The translations under genes were made by a program, and so were the position numbers. Under the pieces are notes generated by a model, which saw nothing but the letters and a program-made list of their open reading frames with translations, made no database searches and was not told the origin of the DNA. Below, one piece after another: positions 57,724-64,000 of a stretch of 64,000 nucleotides of DNA (position 1 is its first letter; every line of letters starts with the position of its first letter). Where the stretch lies: positions 1 to 64,000 of the forward strand of contig NZ_JXTE01000044.1 of the NCBI RefSeq assembly GCF_000972385.1. Reading direction: 5' to 3'. The DNA is from Streptomyces sp. WM6386. GTDB taxonomy: Bacteria > Actinomycetota > Actinomycetes > Streptomycetales > Streptomycetaceae.

Positions 57724-59982
57724 TTGCCCAGGTTCAGTGTCATCGTCCCCGCATACAAGGTTCAGGCGTATCTGCACGAGTGCCTGGAATCGGTGCTCTC
57801 CCAGTCGTGTACGGATCTGGAGCTGATCGCCGTCGACGACTGCTCGCCGGACGACTGTGGGGCGATCGTCGACGAGTTCGCGGCCCGGGACCCGCGTGTG
57901 CGGCCGGTGCACCTGGCCGAGAACCGGGGTCCGGGCGGCGCGCGCAACGCCGGTCTGGCGGCGGCGACCGGTGACTACCTGATGTTCCTGGACGGCGACG
58001 ACACCCTCACCCCGGACGCACTGCGGGCGATCGCCGACCGGCTGAAGGAGACGGGCGACCCGGACATCCTGGTCCACGACCACGCGCTGACCGACTGGAC
58101 GGGCCAGGCGGTCCGCGACGGCTTCACCACGCAGCTCACCGAGGAGGGCCCGGCGCCCTTCCGGCTGGAGGACCGCCCGGGGCTGCTGCGCCTGATGACG
58201 GCGGCCTGGAACAAGGCGTATCGCCGGGAGTTCGTGGAGCACGCGGGCTTCTCCTTCCCGCCGGGCCGCTACGAGAACACCCCCTGGACGTATCCGGCCC
58301 TGATGGCGGCGGAGACCCTCGCGACCCTGGACCGGGTGTGCGTCCACCACCGCCGGCACCGCCAGGGCACCGTCCTCGGCACGAGCCGCGGCCACTTCGA
58401 TGTCTTCGACCAGTACGACAGGGTCTTCGCGTACGTCGACCAGCACCCCCGACTCGCCCAGTGGCGCCCGGTGTTGTTCCGCCGCATGGTCGACCACCTG
58501 TCGACGCTCTTCACCGAACGGCACCGGCTGCCGCGCGGCATCCGGGCCGAGTTCCTGCTCAAGGCCCGCGCCCACTACCGCCGTTACCGCACCCCGGGCC
58601 ACCCAGTACCGCTGCGCGCACGCCTGCGCCACACCCTGGTCCGCCTGGGTCTGCATCGCACCTACCGCGCACTGGAGCTGGCCAAGAGGCTGAGCCACCG
58701 GACCGCCCGCCGGGCCACCCGCCTCGCGAAAGCCCTGCGCACCGCGGCCCTGCGGCTCCACTACCGCGTCCAGCGCCGCCTCCCCCTGCGCGCGGACCAC
58801 GCCGTCTTCGCCGCCTACGGCAACCGCGGCCACAGCTGCAACCCGGGCGCCCTGGAGCAGGCGTTCCGCACCCACGCGCCGCACATCCGCACGGCGTGGA
58901 TCACCGGCGCCGAGCACCACCACACGATCCCCACCGCCACCCGCCGGCTGCGCCCCGGCTCGGCCGCGTACTGGACGGCGCTCGCCCGCTCCAAGTACCT
59001 GGTCAACAACGTCGACTTCGACCGCCGCCTGGTCAAGCGCCCCGGCCAGGTCCTCGTCCAGACCCAGCACGGCACCCCCCTCAAGCACATGGGCCTGGAC
59101 CTCCAGGAACGCCCGGCGGCCGCCCGCGGCATGGACTTCACGGCCCTCCTCGACGACGTCGACAAGTGGGACTACCTGCTGTCCGCCAACCGCCACACCA
59201 CCCTGACCTGGGAGCGCGTCTACCCGGGCACGTACACGACACTCGAGTACGGCTGTCCCCGCAACGACGTGTTCCAGCAAGCGACTTCGCAGGACGTACG
59301 CCGGCTGCGCGAGTCGCTCGGCATCCCGGAGGGCACGGTCGCGATCCTGTACGCGCCCACCCACCGCGACTACCGCCGCACCCAGCGCCCCACCCTCGAC
59401 CTGGACCGCGTGCTGCGCCGCCTCGGCCCCCGTTTCGTCGTCCTGGCCCGCGCCCACCACCGGCACGGCGGCCCCCTCGCGACGAGCACCGGCAGGATCA
59501 TCGACGTCACCGACCACCCGAGCGTCGAGTCCCTGTGTCTGGCCTCGGACGCCCTGGTGACGGACTACTCGTCCCTGATGTTCGACTACGCCAACCTGGA
59601 CCGCCCGATCGTGATCCACTCCGCCGACCGGGAGGCGTACGAGGCGGCCCGCGGCACCTACTTCGACCTGCGCGCCTTCCCGCCGGGCGCGGTCGCGCGC
59701 AGCGAGGAGGAGCTGGCCGACATCTTCGCCAGCGGCCACTGGCGGGGCTCCCGCTCCACACAGCTGCGCTCGGCGTTCCGCGAGCGCTTCTGCCCCTACG
59801 ACGACGGACGCGCCGCCGAGCGGGTCGTACGCCATGTGGTGCTGGGCCAGACCGAACCCGCGCCCTTCCTGCCGCTCGCCGAGCGCTTCCCGGTGCCGTC
59901 CGCGGCGGCGGCGCCGGCACTGTCGCCGCAGGCGACCGTGGAGCGGCCCGTGGCCCCGTCGGTCGTCATCGAAACCGTCTGA
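57724..59982 (+). CDS. GT2 glycosyltransferase fused to CDP-glycerol:glycerophosphate transferase (TagF-type)
   Basis: The 752-residue wall-polymer enzyme has an N-terminal GT-A domain (about 1-230) with FSVIVPAYKVQAYLHECLESVLSQS, DDCSPDDC, NRGPGGARNAGLAAATGDYLMFLDGDD. A basic Arg-rich hinge (about 275-345) follows, then a GT-B TagF-like domain (about 350-720) with VNNVDFDRR, QTQHGTPLKHMG, LYAPTHRDYRR, ARAHHRHGG and the signature VTDYSSLMFDYANLDRPI. It should build a poly(glycerol-phosphate)-type teichoic acid or phosphate-linked polymer on a membrane carrier. No ATG or GTG gives the PRFSVIVPAYK start; TTG 57724 is used. Confidence 0.85.
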   Translation: MPRFSVIVPAYKVQAYLHECLESVLSQSCTDLELIAVDDCSPDDCGAIVDEFAARDPRVRPVHLAENRGPGGARNAGLAAATGDYLMFLDGDDTLTPDALRAIADRLKETGDPDILVHDHALTDWTGQAVRDGFTTQLTEEGPAPFRLEDRPGLLRLMTAAWNKAYRREFVEHAGFSFPPGRYENTPWTYPALMAAETLATLDRVCVHHRRHRQGTVLGTSRGHFDVFDQYDRVFAYVDQHPRLAQWRPVLFRRMVDHLSTLFTERHRLPRGIRAEFLLKARAHYRRYRTPGHPVPLRARLRHTLVRLGLHRTYRALELAKRLSHRTARRATRLAKALRTAALRLHYRVQRRLPLRADHAVFAAYGNRGHSCNPGALEQAFRTHAPHIRTAWITGAEHHHTIPTATRRLRPGSAAYWTALARSKYLVNNVDFDRRLVKRPGQVLVQTQHGTPLKHMGLDLQERPAAARGMDFTALLDDVDKWDYLLSANRHTTLTWERVYPGTYTTLEYGCPRNDVFQQATSQDVRRLRESLGIPEGTVAILYAPTHRDYRRTQRPTLDLDRVLRRLGPRFVVLARAHHRHGGPLATSTGRIIDVTDHPSVESLCLASDALVTDYSSLMFDYANLDRPIVIHSADREAYEAARGTYFDLRAFPPGAVARSEEELADIFASGHWRGSRSTQLRSAFRERFCPYDDGRAAERVVRHVVLGQTEPAPFLPLAERFPVPSAAAAPALSPQATVERPVAPSVVIETV

Positions 59983-60009
59983 ACGCCGTCCTCATCCAGG
60001 GGAGTTGCC

Positions 60010-60529
60010 ATGCCCTCCAGCCCGTCGCGGCCCACCCCGACCCGACCTCACACCTGGCGCCCGGCCGGTCGGCCGGGCCGCTGACCCGCCGGGCGGGACG
60101 CCGCGTCCCGCCCGGCGGCGGGTGTACGCGGGGGGCGTGGCCGCGGCGGCCTGCCTCGGGCTTCTCACCGTGCCGAGGCCGGTGGCGCCGCCGACGTACG
60201 AGTGGGCGGCGCGGCACATCGGACGCGGTGAGGTGGTCCTCACGGCCGACCGCCACGCCGCCCTGGCGCTCGCGGGGTTCGGGGCGAATCTCGTCCCACC
60301 CGGCCCTGTGGCCAAGGGCCACGAGCCGGACGTACGGGCCTGTCTCTCCCCGGCGTCCACCCGCGCCGACCGTGCCGCCGTGGTCCGGCGCCACCGGGTG
60401 CGCCGGCTGCTGCTGACGCGGCGGGACAGGGCGCCCGGGGAGACGGTGGTGGTGGCGTGGAGCGCGCGCACGGGGGAGGTGCTGGCGCGGGTCGTCGGAC
60501 CGGCTCCGGCTCCGGTGACTACTCGATGA
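60010..60529 (+). pseudogene. Decayed membrane-glycosyltransferase-like gene (frameshifted fragment)
   Basis: An ATG at 60010 with an AGGGGAG site opens only MPSSPSRPTPTRPHTWRPAG plus four residues before TGA. In another frame, from about 60080, a protein-like sequence continues: a membrane helix (VYAGGVAAAACLGLLTVP), then APPTYEWAARHIGRGEVVLTADRHAALALAGFGANLVPPG and VRRHRVRRLLLTRRD to the stop at 60529. The latter looks like the C-terminal extracellular part of a multi-pass GT39/mannosyltransferase-like protein; most membrane helices are gone. A large internal deletion with frameshift is the simplest reading. Its end overlaps the ohr stop, tail to tail. Confidence 0.6.
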
Positions 60530-60932
60530 CGAGCTCGACCTCGATGTTGCCGCGGGTGGCGTTGGAGTAGGGGCAGACCTGGTGGGCGGCCTCGACGAGC
60601 TTGCGGCCGGTCGTCTCGTCCACGGTGTCGGGCAGCTCGACGCGGAGCACGACGGCGAGACCGAAGCCCTCACCCTCCTTGCCTATGGAGACCTCGGCGG
60701 TCACCGCGGCGTCGCTGACGTCGACCTTGGCCTGACGGCCGACGAGACCGAGGGCGCTGCCGAAACAGGCGGCGTAGCCGGCGGCGAACAGCTGCTCCGG
60801 GTTGGTGCCCTGACCGTTGCCGCCCAGCGCGGCCGGCGGGGCCAGCTGGAGGTCGATCTGACCGTCGTTGCTGACGGCGCGACCGTCGCGGCCGTGGGTG
60901 GCGGTGGCGACAGCGGTGTAGAGCGCGTCCAT
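60519..60932 (-). CDS. ohr: Organic hydroperoxide resistance protein Ohr (OsmC family)
   Basis: The 137-residue thiol peroxidase reduces fatty-acid and organic hydroperoxides. Both redox cysteines are present: Cys56 in GYAACFGSAL and Cys120 in HQVCPYSNATRGNIEV, with the Ohr phrase LGGNGQGTNPEQLFAAGY. The ATG at 60932 follows GAGAGGGATGG. It is divergent from ohrR with a perfect palindrome between them. Confidence 0.96.
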   Translation of the reverse strand: MDALYTAVATATHGRDGRAVSNDGQIDLQLAPPAALGGNGQGTNPEQLFAAGYAACFGSALGLVGRQAKVDVSDAAVTAEVSIGKEGEGFGLAVVLRVELPDTVDETTGRKLVEAAHQVCPYSNATRGNIEVELVIE

Positions 60933-61023
60933 GGGGTTCCATCCCTCTCAAACGTGGTGACGGGGGGCGGCCGGCCCTTTCCCTGCGGTCCGGGCCGTCT
61001 CACGACCACAAGTAGAGCACACA

Positions 61024-61045
61024 ATTTAGTTGTGCACAACTAAAT
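61024..61045. promoter_or_regulatory. OhrR operator, perfect 22-bp palindrome
   Basis: The half-site ATTTAGTTGTG is followed directly by its complement, centred between ohr (start 60932) and ohrR (start 61071). Shape, place and A/T-rich half-sites fit MarR/OhrR operators. OhrR would repress both genes until its cysteine is oxidised. Confidence 0.88.
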
Positions 61046-61070
61046 GGCGAACAAGCGCTACCCTGGAGAC

Positions 61071-61538
61071 ATGACCACTCCCACGCCCACTACCGACTGG
61101 CTCCGCCTCGACCAGCAGATCTGCTTCTCCCTGAACGCCGCCTCGCGCGCCTTCGGCGGCGTCTACCGCGTGATCCTCAAGGACCTCGGGCTCACCTATC
61201 CGCAGTACCTGGTGATGCTGGTGCTGTGGGAGCACGGCGACCTGTCCGTCAAGAAGCTCGGCGAGCAGCTCCGCCTCGACTCCGGCACGCTCTCCCCGCT
61301 GCTCAAGCGGCTGGAGTCGGCCGGTCTGGTACGCCGCGAGCGCAGCGCCCGCGACGAGCGCTCCGTGGAGGTCCGGCTCACCGCGGAGGGCGTCGCCCTG
61401 CGCGAGCGCGCACTGGAGGTGCCGCGCCGGATCGTCGCGGCGACCTCCTTCGACGTGGACGAGATCCGCGAGCTGCGGGCACGGCTGGACGAGCTGACCA
61501 CGGCGCTGGACTCGGCGCAGCTGGAGGAGAACTCCTGA
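61071..61538 (+). CDS. ohrR: MarR-family organic peroxide sensor OhrR
   Basis: The 155-residue winged-helix repressor has the peroxide-sensing Cys18 in LDQQICFSLNAA, the position of Cys15 in B. subtilis OhrR. The DNA-binding part is SVKKLGEQLRLDSGTLSPLLKRLESAGLVRRERSARDERSVEVRLTAEG. ATG 61071 is preferred over 61044 because CCTGGAGAC lies before it and the earlier ATG sits inside the operator. Confidence 0.95.
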   Translation: MTTPTPTTDWLRLDQQICFSLNAASRAFGGVYRVILKDLGLTYPQYLVMLVLWEHGDLSVKKLGEQLRLDSGTLSPLLKRLESAGLVRRERSARDERSVEVRLTAEGVALRERALEVPRRIVAATSFDVDEIRELRARLDELTTALDSAQLEENS

Positions 61539-61750
61539 CGCCTCCGGCGTAGCGGCGAAGGGGCACACCACCACGACCGCACTCCCTCTTCGGCGTGCGC
61601 TCCCGTCCCGCGCCCACGAATGAACCCCGCACGGCTTCCCACCGTCTTCCGGATCGAGCGCCGACCACCCCCTGAGGCGCATCCCCCCGCATCCCCGCGA
61701 TCCCGGAACACGACCACCATGGACCCTCACGCCCCCAGGCCTGTGCCGTC

Positions 61751-62476
61751 GTGACCGGCCACGACGACGCCCCGCGCGTGCGGGCCACCGTGCGCTCCGT
61801 GCTCGCCCAGGGGCCCGACGTCCGCGAGGTCCTCGTCGTCGACGACGGCTCGACGGACGGCGGCGCGGAGCTGCTGGCCCGCCTCGCTTCGATCGACCCA
61901 CGCGTGCGCGTGCTGCGGCGCCGGGTGCACAGCGGCGGCCGCGGCAGCCCGCGCAACACCGGGCTGGACCGGGTGACATCGCCGTACGTGATGTTCCTGG
62001 ACGGTGGTGACGCACTGCTGCCCGGCGCGGTGGCCACGCTGCTGGGGGCGCGCGCGGAGGTCGCGAGCGGGTTGTGCGCGCGTCCCGCGCAGCGTCCGCT
62101 CCTGGTGCACGACACCGTCTGCGGCAACAAGCTCTACCGCACCGACTTCCTGCACGACAACGGCATCCGCTTCCCCGAGGGCCGCTTCGCCCACGAGAAC
62201 GTCGTCTTCCACGCGCGCGTGCTGGCCGCGAGCCCGGACATCGCGCTCGTGCCGGAGCGGGTGTACGTGCCGCGCGCCCCGCGGGCCCCCGACAGCGGAG
62301 CGCTCACGGAGGCCTACCGGCTGGCGTACGACATCCTGCTGGCCGCCGGGCGGGAGGAGCTGGCGCGGGCGGTGCGCGCCGCGCACGAGGCGGCGGAACC
62401 GGTACCGCACGTGGTGTCCCGCTCACGGGGAGTTGTCGCGGTTGTCCGCAGTGGGCTCCGTCGCCTGATTGACTGA
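61751..62476 (+). CDS. Family 2 glycosyltransferase, short or N-terminally clipped
   Basis: The 241-residue protein begins VTGHDDAPRVRATVRSVLAQ and continues VLVVDDGSTDGGAELLARL and SPRNTGLDRVTSPYVMFLDGGD, a GT-A nucleotide-sugar core related to the N-terminal domain of the enzyme at 57724. The first beta strand (FSVIV type) is nearly absent, because the GTG at 61751 falls after it and no start lies in frame upstream. The DGD metal motif reads DGGD, and the middle is shorter than in relatives. It may be a degenerate or partly deleted gene. It sits between ohrR and galE on the same strand. Confidence 0.65.
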   Translation: MTGHDDAPRVRATVRSVLAQGPDVREVLVVDDGSTDGGAELLARLASIDPRVRVLRRRVHSGGRGSPRNTGLDRVTSPYVMFLDGGDALLPGAVATLLGARAEVASGLCARPAQRPLLVHDTVCGNKLYRTDFLHDNGIRFPEGRFAHENVVFHARVLAASPDIALVPERVYVPRAPRAPDSGALTEAYRLAYDILLAAGREELARAVRAAHEAAEPVPHVVSRSRGVVAVVRSGLRRLID

Positions 62477-62539
62477 GGCCGGTGTCCGACCGCGCACCAC
62501 ACGCACATCTCGCTCCATCTGACGAGGGGACGGCCGTCC

Positions 62540-63538
62540 ATGACCTGGCTGATCACCGGCGGCGCCGGCTACATCGGGGCGCACGTCGTACGGGCGATGA
62601 CCGAGGCGGGCGAGCGCGCGGTGGTGTACGACGACCTGTCCACGGGGATCGCCGAGCGCGTCCCGGACGGGGTGCCGCTGGTCGTGGGCTCCACCCTGGA
62701 CGCGGACCGCGTAGCGCGGACCCTCGCGGACCACGCCGTCACCGGGATCGTGCATCTGGCGGCGAAGAAGCAGGTGGGCGAGTCGGTCGACCTGCCGCTG
62801 CACTACTACCGGGAGAACGTCGAGGGCCTGCGCGTCCTGCTGGAGCAGGTGACCGGGGCCGGAGCGTCCGGGGTGCCCGGGGTGTCCTCCTTCGTCTTCT
62901 CGTCCTCGGCGGCGGTGTACGGCATGCCGGACGTGGAGCTGGTCACGGAGGAGACGCCGTGCGTGCCCATGTCGCCCTACGGCGAGACGAAGCTGGCCGG
63001 TGAGTGGCTGGTCCGCGCGACGGGCCGGGCGACGGGCCTGGCCACGGCGTCCCTGCGCTACTTCAACGTGGCCGGCGCGGCGACCCCGCACCTCGCGGAC
63101 ACGGGCGTCTTCAACCTGATCCCCATGGTCTTCGAGAAGCTGACGGAGAACGCGCCCCCACGCATCTTCGGCGACGACTACGCCACACCGGACGGCACCT
63201 GCGTCCGCGACTACATCCACGTGCTCGACCTGGCCGACGCCCACGTCGCCACGGCCCGTGCCCTGCGTTCCTCCCCCGGCCGCGACCTCACCCTCAACGT
63301 CGGCCGCGGCGAGGGCGTCTCGGTCCGCGAAATGATCGACCACATCAACGCCGTCACGGGCTACAACCGCCCCCCGACAGTCACCCCCCGCCGCCCCGGC
63401 GACCCGTCCCGAGTCGTCGCCTCCGCCGACCTCATCACCGCGGAGCTCGGCTGGAAGGCCAAGCACGACATCCAGGACATGATCACCTCGGCCTGGGAGG
63501 GCTGGGTACGACGGCACCCGGAGGCTGCTCGGGGGTAG
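62540..63538 (+). CDS. galE: UDP-glucose 4-epimerase
   Basis: The 332-residue short-chain-dehydrogenase-like epimerase interconverts UDP-glucose and UDP-galactose. It shows the NAD-binding GGAGYIGAHVV (residues 7-17), HLAAKKQVGESV, FSSSAAVYG, the catalytic YGETK (Tyr and Lys), LRYFNVAGA and RDYIHVLDLADAH. It could supply UDP-galactose for the surrounding wall-polymer enzymes. ATG 62540 follows a GAGGGGAC site. Confidence 0.95.
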   Translation: MTWLITGGAGYIGAHVVRAMTEAGERAVVYDDLSTGIAERVPDGVPLVVGSTLDADRVARTLADHAVTGIVHLAAKKQVGESVDLPLHYYRENVEGLRVLLEQVTGAGASGVPGVSSFVFSSSAAVYGMPDVELVTEETPCVPMSPYGETKLAGEWLVRATGRATGLATASLRYFNVAGAATPHLADTGVFNLIPMVFEKLTENAPPRIFGDDYATPDGTCVRDYIHVLDLADAHVATARALRSSPGRDLTLNVGRGEGVSVREMIDHINAVTGYNRPPTVTPRRPGDPSRVVASADLITAELGWKAKHDIQDMITSAWEGWVRRHPEAARG

Positions 63539-63576
63539 GGGGTACAGCCCGCCCCGGGAGGCCCTAGCCTGCCCCG

Positions 63577-64000
63577 ATGACCGACCTCACCTCGCGCGCC
63601 CTGGGCGCCGTCATCGGTTCCGCCGTGGGCGACGCCCTGGGTGCCCCCTTCGAGTTCGGCCCCGAGGGCGTGTTCTCCGCCCGCTTTCCCCGCCCGGGGC
63701 ACGGCGGCGAGATGTGCGGGGGCGGTGGCTGGGACCCGGGCGAGGCGACCGACGACACGCAGATGGCCGTACTGGTCGCCGAGTCACTGCTGGAGCACGG
63801 CGGCCTCGAACTCCCGGACGTCTTCCACCGGTTCCGGCGCTGGGCCGCCGCGGACCCCAAGGACATCGGCCTTCAGACAGAGGCCGTGCCGAGCAGCGGC
63901 GACCCCTGGGACCTGGCCGCCGCCCTGCACTTCCAGGCCAGCCAACGGGCCGCCGGGAACGGCGCGTTGATGCGGGCGGCGCGAACACGGCACCGGCACC
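63577..64000 (+). CDS. ADP-ribosylglycohydrolase family protein (partial, runs off right edge)
   Basis: The first 141 residues show the DraG/ARH fold start: ALGAVIGSAVGDALGAPFEFGPEGVF, then the metal-binding ATDDTQMAVLVAESLL, and GNGALMRAAR near the cut. It hydrolyses ADP-ribose from proteins or related N-glycosides; the target is unknown. It starts at ATG 63577, 38 bases after galE. Confidence 0.88.
   Translation, partial: MTDLTSRALGAVIGSAVGDALGAPFEFGPEGVFSARFPRPGHGGEMCGGGGWDPGEATDDTQMAVLVAESLLEHGGLELPDVFHRFRRWAAADPKDIGLQTEAVPSSGDPWDLAAALHFQASQRAAGNGALMRAARTRHRH

Noticed and set aside
1..64000. CRISPR arrays
   Set aside because: No regularly spaced direct repeats are visible; the only tandem repeat is the 18-base pair of copies at 20091.

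Overview
The window is high-GC actinobacterial chromosome, almost certainly Streptomyces. The reasons are third-position GC bias, many GTG starts, 4-base GTGA/ATGA gene overlaps, solitary sugar ABC systems without their own ATPase, a LAXTG-type sortase substrate, and a gene order I recognise from memory of the S. coelicolor core (matAB; ssrA-smpB; ftsX-ftsE; prfB; pkaB-pkaA; ohr-ohrR; galE). No tools were run; family names come from motif and sequence recognition.

Left part (1-12.8 kb). A leftward operon under a cobalamin riboswitch encodes a surface alpha/alpha-toroid protein, a second anchored protein, an ECF T component and a duplicated ECF ATPase (cut by the left edge). It looks like a vitamin B12/cobalt uptake system with an intrinsic-factor-like receptor. 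Next come a small-molecule kinase gene broken by a repeat insertion, a SnoaL-like and MBL-fold pair, and a divergent aldehyde dehydrogenase-ferredoxin pair. A KstR-like TetR regulator follows, divergent from a GT4-methyltransferase-QW-repeat operon. KstR-type boxes (TNNAACNNGTTNNA) lie at 6541 and 9448.

Middle (12.8-36.7 kb). Two unknown membrane proteins and an F420-type oxidoreductase are followed by a Q/P/G-rich membrane protein and a lipoprotein. Then comes a DUF2975-HTH-34-residue membrane peptide operon behind a 33-bp palindrome. The matAB glycan locus carries a downstream acyltransferase. A LysR/MFS divergent pair follows, in which the MFS C-terminus is encoded by a large repeat palindrome. 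A xyloglucan/alpha-xyloside cluster (ABC transporter, YicI-like GH31, LacI regulator, secreted GH3) has two perfect palindromic operators.

Right part (36.7-64 kb). A solitary TnpB element abuts a truncated gene remnant. After it come a secreted PHB-depolymerase-like esterase, ssrA and smpB, a C-terminal-processing protease, ftsX and ftsE, a zinc-ribbon membrane protein, a LAETG cell-wall protein and prfB. Two Ser/Thr kinases follow, next to a large FHA/EssC-like ATPase. A second sugar ABC system has a permease with an inserted Cna-B-like domain. The window ends with a GT2-TagF teichoic-acid-type enzyme, a decayed membrane-protein gene, the ohr/ohrR peroxide switch, a GT2 fragment, galE and a partial ADP-ribosylglycohydrolase.
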